DNA of 25,761 nucleotides, from assembly GCA_964383905.1 (NCBI GenBank), contig CAYLJO010000079.1, positions 1-25,761 on the forward strand. The letters are read 5' to 3'. The first letter of the stretch is position 1. The number at the start of each line of letters is the position of its first letter. The stretch is from CAYLJO01 sp964383905. Its GTDB lineage: Bacteria > Acidobacteriota > Blastocatellia > Pyrinomonadales > Pyrinomonadaceae. Below the pieces are notes generated by a model. The model made no database searches, had not been told where the DNA came from, and saw only the letters and a list, made by a program, of their open reading frames with translations. Positions 8,409 through 16,381 of the stretch are shown here, piece by piece. The position numbers and the translations under genes are program-made.

Positions 8409-8417
8409 GATTCCCTC

Positions 8418-11400
8418 ATGCTTAGAAGCAAGCTCTCTCTGCTCCTGCTGAGTTTACTGTTCATTTCTGGATTCTCTGTTGAGATTCGAGCACAGGCCGT
8501 CTACGGAAGTATTTCGGGCACCGTGACTGACTCTCAGGGAGGAGTTATTCCCGGGGCAACCGTGACCATCACGAGCACCGAACGAAATACGACCGAGACT
8601 GTGACGACGAATGATTCGGGTTTGTATGTCAAGGACCGATTGATCCCCGGCACGTATCGGGTGACCATCGAGAAGTCCGGTTACAAACAGGAAGTCATTC
8701 CGTCGGTGAGGATCGACGTTGACACCCAGACCAAAAGTGACGTTACACTCCAGGCCGGACAGGTCAACGAAGTGGTGACAATCACGGCTGCTGAAGGCCA
8801 GCTACTCAAGACTGACCGGGCGGATGTCGCGACCACTTTTGACACGCGGCAAGTTACGGATCTACCGATTCTTGACCGCAACTTCACCAAGTTTATTCTG
8901 CTCACTCCAGGGACGCAGCAACAATCCTGGCAGCATGCCGCGAGCGAGAACCCCCAGGGCTCGACACAAATTATCGTCAACGGCCAGCACTTTAGCGGCA
9001 CCGGCTACCAGTTGGACGGCACGGAGAACCGTGACCCGATTCTTGGCATCATCGTCATCAACCCGAACTTCGAGGCGATCGGCGAGACAAAGATCACTTC
9101 ACAGAACTACGACGCCGAGTTCGGCCAGGCCATTGCCGGCGTCGTCTCTGTGCAAACCAAGTCGGGCACGAACTCAATCCACGGAAGCGCCTTTGATTTC
9201 CGGCAGGATGACAAGTTCCAGGCGCGTAATCCTTTCTCGCAAACAACTCCTATTGGCCCGGGCACGTCAAGGCTCATCCCCGGCACGCTGAAGAATCAAT
9301 TTGGCGGGTCGGTCGGCGGCCCCGTCATTAAGAACAAGGTCTTCTATTTCGGTGACTACCAGGGGACCAGGAGCCGCGTCGGTGGGACGAAGCTCCTGAC
9401 CGTTCCGACAGCGGCCATGCGCGCCGGCGATCTCTCCGCATTCGGGACCGCTATTTTCGATCCGGGGACCGATCCGAACAATGCCATCCCGGCTGATAGC
9501 CGCACCCAGTTCGCCGGCAATGTGATTCCGACGGGCCGTATATCGCAGCAGGCTCGCAATATCTTGAATTTGATCCCGCTGCCCAATCTCCCCGGCATCC
9601 AGAATAATTTCTCCTCATCGGGCAGCGAGCTTTTCAACAACGATACCTTCGACGTACGCATCGACGGGCACCTCACCGGTCGATTCAACCTCTTCGGCCG
9701 GTACAGTTTCGCCGACTTCACACGCAACGGCCCAACCGCTTTCGGTCAAGGCGGTGGCCAGGAGCTTGTCTCCCTCGGCGGCTCGTCAAAGGTGCGCAAC
9801 CAGAGTCTGGCGCTTGGCTTCGACTACACCCTCTCGCAGACGACCATCGTCGACGTGCGCTTTGGCTACTTCAAATACCATGTGAATGTTCTGCCCTTCG
9901 ACTTCGGGAAAAACACATCGGCAGACGTGGGCATTCCCGGTTTGAACAACGACTCCTTCTCATCCGGGCTGGCGGCGGGCTTTGTTGACGATGATGGTCG
10001 CCCTGATAACTTCAAATTTGGCTCCGGCCTCGGAGTTAACCGCTGCAACTGCCCGCTGCTTGAGGACGAAAAGCAGTACCAGATAGTTGGTAACCTCTCG
10101 AAACTATTCGGGAATCACACGGTCAAGTTTGGCGTTGACGTGCGTCGCGCCACTAATCTACGCGTCCCGAGCGACGCGCACCGGGCCGGAGAGCTCTCTT
10201 TCCAACCTCTTCTCACAAGCGGTGGCGCCAGAGGCGGGGGTCTTGGCCTCGCCACCTTCCTCCTCGGCGACGTGACGAAATTGAGGCGTTACGTCAGTAC
10301 GGCGCAGGATGCCGGTGAGAAGCAGTGGCGCCATTTCTATTACGGGCAAGACACCTGGCGCGCGACGCCGAAACTGACAATCAACTACGGGTTGCGATTA
10401 GATGTGATCAACCCACAAACCGTCAGCGGCGCAGCTAAGGGCGGTTTCCTCGATTTGAATACCGGCCAGCTTCTCGTCGCCGGAGTCGGCGGTATCCCGC
10501 TCAACGGCGGCGTGAAGAATAGTTATAACTTCGCCCCGCGCTTCGCCGCCGCCTACCAGGTTACGCCAAAGACGGTGCTCCGCATGGGCTACGGTCGCAG
10601 CTATGACATCGGCGTATTTGGCTCGCTCTTCGGTCACTCCGTGACGCAGAACCTGCCGGTGCTCGCCGTGCAGGAGTTGGACAATCACGGTAACAGTTCG
10701 GTTTTCACCCTGGCGCAGGGGCCGCCGGCGTTTACGGCCTTCTTCGGCCTGAATGCGCCACCCAATCAAGGCGGTGTGCCAAACACCTCGATTCCATCAA
10801 GCGGTCGCATCTTCCTGCCGAATGGGGTCTTCGCCCGCGCGCTGCCGTTTAAGCAGCGGCTGCCTTCGGTTGATGCCTACAATTTCATGGTCCAGCATCA
10901 ATTAACGAGGACGATCTCGATTGAAGCGGGCTACGTCGGCAACAAGGGCACCCACGCTTTCGCCGGTGGCGGCCCCGCCGCTAATGTTAACCAGGCCACC
11001 CTGCAGGGCTTTCTGCAGGGCTTGTCGTTTAATCAACGCCAGCCCTTCTTCCAACGGTTCGGCTGGACGCAGGGCATCGATTATTTCTGCAACTGTGCGG
11101 ATAACCGCTACAATTCGCTGCAGGTTAAGCTCGAGAAGCGTTTCTCTAACGGTTGGTCGTTACTCACCCACTACACTCTGCAGAGGGCCGAATTTAATGA
11201 CGCCGAGCAGTTCTTCTTCGACCGCGGTCTGAACCGCGGAAGGGAAGATTTCGATCGGACCCATAACTTCGTCCTCGCGCAGGTGTACGAGCTTCCTTTC
11301 GGGAAGGGCAAGCGCTTTTACACGAATGCGTCACGGGCGGTTAACTATGTGGTCGGCGGGTGGCAGTTTAACTCGACCACCTACATTCAAAGCGGGCTGC

Positions 11401-11816
11401 CTTTCAACGTCGGTTATGACCGTCCAGGAAGTGTCGGCGATACAGGGCCGAACCGCCCCAACCTGGTTGGCGACCCTCAGCTCGGCGGCGGCCGGAACCG
11501 TTTCTTCAACCCCAACGCCTTCGCCACGCCGGCGCCGGGAACCTTCGGCACCCTCCAGCGCAACTCGCTGAGCGGGCCGGGCTACTGGAGGACGGATGCT
11601 TCACTCTTTAAGAAGTTCATCTTCAGCGAAAGCAAGGATCTTGAGTTCCGCGTCGAGGTGGTGAATTTCTTTAACCACGTGAATCTCGATCAACCGGATT
11701 CGTTTATCGGAAACCCGGCCAGCCCACAATCGCACGCGGGGGTTATTTCAAACACGGCCTTCGGAGGCACGGACCCGCAGCGCAACCTCCAATTCGCGCT
11801 GAAGTTTAAGTTCTAG
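8418..11816 (+). CDS. Oar-like TonB-dependent receptor with N-terminal carboxypeptidase-regulatory domain
   Basis: A 1132-residue outer-membrane protein. Residues 1-26 are a signal peptide (LLLLSLLFISGF, cleavage near RAQA). Residues ~29-115 form a carboxypeptidase-regulatory/CNA-B-like beta-sandwich (VYGSISGTVTDSQGGVIPGA, GLYVKDRLIPGTYRVTIEKSGY). The plug follows from about 125 (VTDLPILDRNFTKFILLTPG, TQIIVNGQHFSGTGYQLDG). The remainder is the 22-stranded-type barrel with Oar-like motifs (SIHGSAFDFRQDD, NQFGGSVGGPVIKNKVFYFGDYQG, YVGNKGTH), ending in the outer-membrane C-terminus FALKFKF. Such receptors are expanded in Acidobacteriota and import or secrete oligosaccharides, peptides or other large substrates; the ligand here is not readable. 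The gene stands alone between its own promoter and terminator, next to glycosidase and sugar-import genes, which makes a glycan ligand plausible. No SusD partner follows. Confidence 0.93.
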   Translation: MLRSKLSLLLLSLLFISGFSVEIRAQAVYGSISGTVTDSQGGVIPGATVTITSTERNTTETVTTNDSGLYVKDRLIPGTYRVTIEKSGYKQEVIPSVRIDVDTQTKSDVTLQAGQVNEVVTITAAEGQLLKTDRADVATTFDTRQVTDLPILDRNFTKFILLTPGTQQQSWQHAASENPQGSTQIIVNGQHFSGTGYQLDGTENRDPILGIIVINPNFEAIGETKITSQNYDAEFGQAIAGVVSVQTKSGTNSIHGSAFDFRQDDKFQARNPFSQTTPIGPGTSRLIPGTLKNQFGGSVGGPVIKNKVFYFGDYQGTRSRVGGTKLLTVPTAAMRAGDLSAFGTAIFDPGTDPNNAIPADSRTQFAGNVIPTGRISQQARNILNLIPLPNLPGIQNNFSSSGSELFNNDTFDVRIDGHLTGRFNLFGRYSFADFTRNGPTAFGQGGGQELVSLGGSSKVRNQSLALGFDYTLSQTTIVDVRFGYFKYHVNVLPFDFGKNTSADVGIPGLNNDSFSSGLAAGFVDDDGRPDNFKFGSGLGVNRCNCPLLEDEKQYQIVGNLSKLFGNHTVKFGVDVRRATNLRVPSDAHRAGELSFQPLLTSGGARGGGLGLATFLLGDVTKLRRYVSTAQDAGEKQWRHFYYGQDTWRATPKLTINYGLRLDVINPQTVSGAAKGGFLDLNTGQLLVAGVGGIPLNGGVKNSYNFAPRFAAAYQVTPKTVLRMGYGRSYDIGVFGSLFGHSVTQNLPVLAVQELDNHGNSSVFTLAQGPPAFTAFFGLNAPPNQGGVPNTSIPSSGRIFLPNGVFARALPFKQRLPSVDAYNFMVQHQLTRTISIEAGYVGNKGTHAFAGGGPAANVNQATLQGFLQGLSFNQRQPFFQRFGWTQGIDYFCNCADNRYNSLQVKLEKRFSNGWSLLTHYTLQRAEFNDAEQFFFDRGLNRGREDFDRTHNFVLAQVYELPFGKGKRFYTNASRAVNYVVGGWQFNSTTYIQSGLPFNVGYDRPGSVGDTGPNRPNLVGDPQLGGGRNRFFNPNAFATPAPGTFGTLQRNSLSGPGYWRTDASLFKKFIFSESKDLEFRVEVVNFFNHVNLDQPDSFIGNPASPQSHAGVISNTAFGGTDPQRNLQFALKFKF

Positions 11817-11887
11817 CGGATTGGAAGGGGCGGCTAATGCGGGCCGGCAGATTCGTCCGGACGAGAAAAATGCTGGTCCAGAACAGT

Positions 11888-11930
11888 CGGAGGGGTGAAG
11901 CCCGATCGGGCTTCACCCCCTCCGGTTTTT
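11888..11930 (+). terminator. Intrinsic terminator after the TonB-dependent receptor
   Basis: A 14-bp perfect stem (11892-11905 with 11906-11919) is extended by CGGA/TCCG around a single bulged C at 11920 and followed by GGTTTTT at 11924-11930. The T-run is only on the + strand, so it terminates the receptor transcript and not the converging gene. Confidence 0.85.
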
Positions 11931-11969
11931 GTGGGCGGCTTGTCTTCGGGGAGTGCCGCGAGCATCACG

Positions 11970-13625
11970 CTATTTGGCCTGGTGCTGGGTCAAAGCGACG
12001 CCGTCCAGCTTGAGCACCAGTGCTTGCTTATTCGCAGGCAACTGAGAGTAAAGCTCTGTGAAAGCAGCGTTGGTCCAGCCGAAACCGATCTCGTTGGATT
12101 TATACCCAAACCTGATGCCTGCCCCGACATCCGAGCCGCGGCGCACGACGTCATATTTCTCCACAATCGTGTTGTGGTCGATGAAATCCTTGAGGATCAT
12201 CGACAGAAAATTGGCTGTAATACGGTCGGCTTCTTCCGTGTAGCCGTAGCGGCGCAGTCCCTGGACTGCGATCATCTGCAGCGGGGCCCAGCCGAACGGG
12301 GCGTCCCATTGATTGCCGCTGATGCTGGTGCTCGTCTGCAAGCCTCCCGGTCGCTCGAATAGATGAAGGTTAGCCACCACGCGCGCGGCCTGCCTGCGGT
12401 CGGCTATTCCGACCCACAGCGGATAAAACGTGGTCAAAAACGGGTAGCGCCTCGCATTCTTTGTCACGAAGTTGTAGTCATAATAGAGGCCATCCTTATT
12501 GTCCCACATCAGGCGATTGATCCGGCGACGCCGGTCTTCGGCGCGGGCGCTCCACACACCTGCTTCCCGCGCCCGCCCGAGCGTTTTCAGGATCTCGGCC
12601 GTGTCCGTCTCCATCAGATAGAGCAGGGAATTAAGGCAGACCGGGTTGTAATGAATGATATCGATGTTGAACGGCCCGAAGCGGTTTGACGGGTCAAACC
12701 CCGACTCGCGCATCGAACGGTCACCTTTGTAAAAGAGGTCCGTCAACTGGTCCGTCTCTTTATTGTAGTACTGACCGAGGTCGTAGTCTTTAATCTCATG
12801 TGTGCGGTAGTACTCTTTGACGCGGTCGTAATGTGTCCGCCCCTTCTCGTCGCGCTCATCGGATAAGACTTCCGGGGCGGGCCCCTCGCCAAGATCGTAA
12901 TACCGTGAGAGGTTCGTCTCCCTAACCAGATGCGGCTCGGCGGTCCAGTAGCGGTAGTATTTCTCGAGGGCCGGGACGGTGTTGCGCAGCCAGGCCGCAT
13001 CATGGTTTTTACCGTAAACATTAAGGATCATCTGCGTCAGAAACGGCGGCTGGGAGCGCGAGAGGAAGTAAGTCCGGTTGGCGTTGAGTATCTCCCCGTA
13101 GTGCTCGATCTCGTAGAGAAAATTATCGACCATATTCCTGGCCAGCTCGATCTCACCATCCCTCACCAGTCCGACTTGAATAAAATAACTGTCCCAGCCA
13201 TACATCTCGTTGAACCGCCCGCCCGGGACCACGTAAGGGTAGGGTAAGTACAACAGGCCCTGCTCTCGAATCTCTTTCGGGTCGTCGGGCAGCTGACGTA
13301 TTTCGATCTTGTTAAAATCCTCCGCCGACATCTGAGGGCGCAAGGTCTGCTCGACTCGCTGGATGCTCTCGCTGCGCGAAACGTAGACCGGCCAACGGTG
13401 AACGGCTGTGGCTTTAAACTTCGGGTCGACAGCAGCGCTGGCGAGCTGCGCGTTTGAGCGCATTAATGTGCGCCAGCTCTGCTTGATATATCTTTGTATT
13501 GACTGAAGGTGCTCGGCTGAGGCGGTCTGGGCCGAAAGATTGGGCAGGGCTGAGGCGGAAAGGGCCAGTAGTAATAGAGCAGCAATCAAAGAAAAAGCTT
13601 TTCTGACTTGTCGTTTATCTGTCAT
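11970..13625 (-). CDS. Secreted trehalase-like glycoside hydrolase (GH37)
   Basis: A 551-residue exported (alpha/alpha)6-barrel enzyme. It has a signal peptide at 1-33 (FSLIAALLLLALSASALPNLSA). Both trehalase signatures are intact: PGGRFNEMYGWDSYF (134-148) and QWDAPFGWAP (439-448). The catalytic-acid region reads RESGFDPSNRFG with Asp311, matching the SGWD of known trehalases. VEKYDV (488-493) and GFGWTN (514-519) also match E. coli TreA. However, the GGGGEY segment that carries the general-base Glu between those last two motifs is replaced by GAGIRFGYKSNEI. Alpha,alpha-trehalase is the nearest named activity, but an altered substrate or mechanism is possible. AAGGAGGT lies four bases before the ATG. 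The gene is divergent from the sugar ABC importer and converges on the receptor. Its location would be periplasmic or extracellular. Confidence 0.85.
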   Translation of the reverse strand: MTDKRQVRKAFSLIAALLLLALSASALPNLSAQTASAEHLQSIQRYIKQSWRTLMRSNAQLASAAVDPKFKATAVHRWPVYVSRSESIQRVEQTLRPQMSAEDFNKIEIRQLPDDPKEIREQGLLYLPYPYVVPGGRFNEMYGWDSYFIQVGLVRDGEIELARNMVDNFLYEIEHYGEILNANRTYFLSRSQPPFLTQMILNVYGKNHDAAWLRNTVPALEKYYRYWTAEPHLVRETNLSRYYDLGEGPAPEVLSDERDEKGRTHYDRVKEYYRTHEIKDYDLGQYYNKETDQLTDLFYKGDRSMRESGFDPSNRFGPFNIDIIHYNPVCLNSLLYLMETDTAEILKTLGRAREAGVWSARAEDRRRRINRLMWDNKDGLYYDYNFVTKNARRYPFLTTFYPLWVGIADRRQAARVVANLHLFERPGGLQTSTSISGNQWDAPFGWAPLQMIAVQGLRRYGYTEEADRITANFLSMILKDFIDHNTIVEKYDVVRRGSDVGAGIRFGYKSNEIGFGWTNAAFTELYSQLPANKQALVLKLDGVALTQHQAK

Positions 13626-13629
13626 ACTT

Positions 13630-13637
13630 ACCTCCTT
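13630..13637 (-). promoter_or_regulatory. Ribosome binding site of the trehalase-like gene
   Basis: On the - strand AAGGAGGT, a full anti-Shine-Dalgarno match, ends four bases before the ATG at 13625. Confidence 0.8.
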
Positions 13638-13733
13638 CGGTCTCTTACGTCGGTAACGGGCGTTGTGGTTAGGTGCTGGTAAAGACGTGCTTTCACCGGC
13701 CCGGGCATCCGGCGCCCGGCACTCGGTCTCTTA
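13637..13733. repeat. 11-bp direct repeat TCGGTCTCTTA in the divergent promoter region
   Basis: TCGGTCTCTTA occurs at 13637-13647 and 13723-13733, 86 bases apart, in the intergenic region shared by the trehalase-like gene and the ABC importer. It could be a paired regulator site; two copies alone are weak evidence. Confidence 0.3.
13701..13719. repeat. REP-like palindrome, second copy
   Basis: CCGGGC/GCCCGG with a 7-base loop (ATCCGGC). The core GGGCAYCCGRCGCCCG matches the hairpin at 6638-6658 except for two loop positions. It lies in the noncoding region between the divergent trehalase-like and MalK-like genes. Confidence 0.4.
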
Positions 13734-13759
13734 TAAAGCAAGACAATATTAGAGTAAGC

Positions 13760-13789
13760 ATAATAGATAAGGCAGTGGTGATTCGGCAA
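13760..13789 (-). promoter_or_regulatory. Weak promoter candidate for the trehalase-like gene
   Basis: On the - strand TTGCCG (13789-13784) and TATTAT (13765-13760) are 18 bases apart. An alternative -10, TATAAG, lies at 13735-13730. I found no comparable candidate for the divergent ABC operon. Confidence 0.25.
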
Positions 13790-13870
13790 TACATCATCGT
13801 CGGTCCGGGTGAAGTGCCCTGGAATTTGCGGCCCGGGGGAAAGCGGCGCAATATTTGAGGGACTGATGAA

Positions 13871-14974
13871 ATGGCCGATCTCCAGCTCAAAAACGTATCC
13901 AAGATCTATTCGGGCAGCATGAGGGCGGTCGCTGAAGCAAGCGTCCATGTAAAAGATGGCGAGTTCGTGATTCTCGTCGGGCCGTCAGGCTGCGGCAAAT
14001 CCACACTGTTACGTATGATCGCGGGACTTGAAGCGATCTCCGAAGGGGAGATTTATATCGGTGGCAGATTAGTCAACAACGTGGCGGCCAAGGATCGGGA
14101 CATCGCCATGGTCTTTCAGAATTACGCCCTCTACCCGCACATGACAGTTTACGACAACATGGCCTTCGGCTTGAAGATGAGAAAATTTCCTCGCCGGGAG
14201 ATCGAAGCTCGCGTCCGTCAGGCCGCGGACATACTGGGTTTGACAGGCTTCCTGGAGAGGAAGCCGAAAGCCCTGTCTGGTGGCCAGCGGCAACGCGTCG
14301 CCGTGGGACGGGCGATCGTTCGACAACCGAAGCTGTTTTTATTCGACGAACCGCTCAGTAATTTAGACGCCAAGCTGAGGGTCACCATGCGCGCCGAATT
14401 GATTAAGCTGCATAAACGGCTGGGGGCGACCATGATTTACGTGACGCACGATCAGGTTGAGGCGATGAGCATGGGTGACCGCTTGATCGTGCTCAAAGAC
14501 GGAGTCGTTCAACAGATCGGCGCGCCAATGGAGATTTACAATCAGCCGGCCAACCGGTTTGTCGCAGGTTTCATCGGCAGCCCGCCGATGAATTTTATTG
14601 ACTGCTCGATAGTGGAGCGTGAGGGGCATCTGTATCTCACGGGCGAAGCGTTTCAGGTAAAGGTGCCGGCGGGCAAAGAGTCTGCTTTGAATCACCCGCT
14701 CGGCCGCCGTGTCGTCTTCGGCATTCGCCCCGAAGATGTTTTTGAGCGGCGGTTTTATGACGGGCCAATTGACGGCAATGTCGCGACGGTACGGGTGGAC
14801 TTTTTAGAACAACTGGGCAGCGAAGTGGTGGCCGCCTGCTCGCTCGCCGGACGCGAATTCATCGCCCGCTTGAACCCAAGGACCGGTGCGATGAGCGACG
14901 AAACGCTCGACCTGGTGCTGAACATGGAGCGCGCCAGGCTCTTCGACCCGGCGACCGGGGAAGCGCTCCTTTGA
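13871..14974 (+). CDS. Sugar ABC importer ATP-binding protein (MalK/UgpC/MsmK type)
   Basis: A 367-residue cytoplasmic ATPase of the carbohydrate-importer (CUT1) type. All nucleotide-binding motifs are intact: Walker A GPSGCGKST (37-45), Q-loop Gln83, signature LSGGQRQRVAVGRA (135 on), Walker B LFLFDEP (155-161), D-loop SNLDAKLR and H-loop His193. Residues ~235-367 form the C-terminal TOBE/OB regulatory domain (FGIRPEDVFERR) typical of MalK and UgpC. GAGGGA lies 8 bases before the ATG. It is the first gene of a four-gene importer set on the + strand, followed by the binding protein after 108 bases. MalK-type ATPases can serve several importers, and the substrate is not encoded in this subunit. 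Confidence 0.95.
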   Translation: MADLQLKNVSKIYSGSMRAVAEASVHVKDGEFVILVGPSGCGKSTLLRMIAGLEAISEGEIYIGGRLVNNVAAKDRDIAMVFQNYALYPHMTVYDNMAFGLKMRKFPRREIEARVRQAADILGLTGFLERKPKALSGGQRQRVAVGRAIVRQPKLFLFDEPLSNLDAKLRVTMRAELIKLHKRLGATMIYVTHDQVEAMSMGDRLIVLKDGVVQQIGAPMEIYNQPANRFVAGFIGSPPMNFIDCSIVEREGHLYLTGEAFQVKVPAGKESALNHPLGRRVVFGIRPEDVFERRFYDGPIDGNVATVRVDFLEQLGSEVVAACSLAGREFIARLNPRTGAMSDETLDLVLNMERARLFDPATGEALL

Positions 14975-15036
14975 GCCGACGATAGTAAAAATGGAAGGCG
15001 GGAGGCAGAATCGGTCGGAAACAATTCTGAGCTTAT

Positions 15037-15069
15037 GTAGAACACGGGCAGGGCTTGCCCTGCCCCTAC
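15037..15069. repeat. REP-like palindrome between MalK-like and binding-protein genes
   Basis: GGGCAGGGC (15046-15054) and GCCCTGCCC (15057-15065) form a perfect 9-bp inverted repeat around TT, flanked by GTAG and CTAC. It is of the 'gcagggcttgccctgc' type of dispersed palindrome. No T-run follows on the + strand, so it may modulate decay of the polycistronic message and favour the binding-protein part, not end transcription. Confidence 0.5.
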
Positions 15070-15082
15070 GGCATAACTTAAT

Positions 15083-16381
15083 ATGCGCCTGTTCCTCATT
15101 CTTATTTTAATCCTCGCTCTGCTGGCCGGCTGCGCGCCGTCACATCTCGCGGGCGACCCTGTTCGGAGCGATCACATCACGCTCACTTACTGGAGCGCGA
15201 CCAATTCCGACGAGGTCGAATTTGCGCGCCAAGTTGCGGCTGAGTGGAACGCGCATCACCACGGGGTCCAAATTAAAGTCGAGATCGTCCCCTCGGGCCA
15301 GTCAACGGAAGAAATTATACTGGCGGCGGTCGCCAGTCACACGACGCCCGACATCTACGCCAGTGTTTTCCCCGGGGCGATACAGGACCTGATAGACGCC
15401 AGGGGCGTTGTTCAACTGGACGCGGACACGGACTTCTTTGACGTGATGCGCGAACGGATGCCGCCCGAGCTTCTGGAGCAGTATCGCTCTCCGGACGGAC
15501 ATTATTACCAGGTGCCCTGGAAATCGAATCCGGTGATGGTGCTGTACAACACCCGGATGCTGCGGGAGGCCGGCGTATCGTCTCTGCCCAAGACTTACTC
15601 GGAGTTTTTCGCGGCGGCGGCCCGTGTGACTCGCGACCGCGATGGGGACGGGCAGATCGATCAGTGGATGGCGACGATCGACTACTATCCCATCTGGTAC
15701 AAACGGCTGTTTGACTTCTACCCGCTCTACCTTGCCGCGGCAGATGGGAACAGGTTGCTTCAGGGCCGGCGAATCACGTTCGACGACGAGCACTCGATTG
15801 AAGTCTTTCAATTTCTACACGAGTGCTTTGCGAGGGGTTATATCCCCCGGCAGTCCTTTCAGGGAGATGTTTTCCTCGACGGTCGCGTGGCGGCGAAATT
15901 CACCGGCCCGTATAGCATCAGCCAACTAGAGCGTTACCGCCCTCCGGGCTTCGAGTATGATTACGGGCCGATACCACGCCCCGACAACGCGACCGGAGAG
16001 CCGGTCAGCTATGCCGACCCGAAGAGTATTGTTATCTTCACGACGTGCCGGCATCAGCGCGAGGCCTGGGAGTTCATTGAATTCGTTATCTCCAAGCGTA
16101 ACGATCTGCGCCTGCTGGACTTGACCAGCCAGTTGCCGATCCGCGCCGGCCTCCTCGTAGATCAGGCCTTCGCCGGCTACCTTAAACGCAACCCGAAGAT
16201 GATCAAATTTGCCGAGCAGGTGACCACCGCGCGCAGTATCGACTCGGTCCCGGAACTCAAAGAGATATTCGACGTCATCGCGCAGGAAGTTGAAGCCTCG
16301 GTAGTCTTTGACTTGAAACCGCCGGAGCAGGCAGTACACGATGCGGCCCGAAGAAGCCAACAGATCCTCGACGCGGAATGA
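15083..16381 (+). CDS. Sugar ABC importer substrate-binding lipoprotein (CUT1, MalE/UgpB type)
   Basis: A 432-residue extracytoplasmic binding protein. The N-terminus MRLFLILILILALLAGC has a lipobox with Cys17 as the lipidation site. The solute-binding family 1 fold is recognised by ITLTYWSATNSDEVEFARQV, EWNAHHHGVQIKVEIVP, TTPDIYASVFPGAI, YYQVPWKSNPVMVLYNTRML, FLDGRVAAKFTGPYS and AWEFIEFVIS. DRDGDGQIDQW (185-195) is a calcium-loop-like turn often seen in this family. It binds an oligosaccharide or sugar derivative and delivers it to the permeases that follow; the ligand cannot be named from sequence alone. The start lacks a clear Shine-Dalgarno but gives a perfect lipoprotein signal. The 3' end overlaps the proposed start of the next permease gene. 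Confidence 0.93.
   Translation: MRLFLILILILALLAGCAPSHLAGDPVRSDHITLTYWSATNSDEVEFARQVAAEWNAHHHGVQIKVEIVPSGQSTEEIILAAVASHTTPDIYASVFPGAIQDLIDARGVVQLDADTDFFDVMRERMPPELLEQYRSPDGHYYQVPWKSNPVMVLYNTRMLREAGVSSLPKTYSEFFAAAARVTRDRDGDGQIDQWMATIDYYPIWYKRLFDFYPLYLAAADGNRLLQGRRITFDDEHSIEVFQFLHECFARGYIPRQSFQGDVFLDGRVAAKFTGPYSISQLERYRPPGFEYDYGPIPRPDNATGEPVSYADPKSIVIFTTCRHQREAWEFIEFVISKRNDLRLLDLTSQLPIRAGLLVDQAFAGYLKRNPKMIKFAEQVTTARSIDSVPELKEIFDVIAQEVEASVVFDLKPPEQAVHDAARRSQQILDAE

Noticed and set aside
14998..15082. Palindrome before the binding-protein gene as a transcription terminator
   Set aside because: No T-run follows and the importer genes on both sides belong together; a REP-like stability element is more likely.
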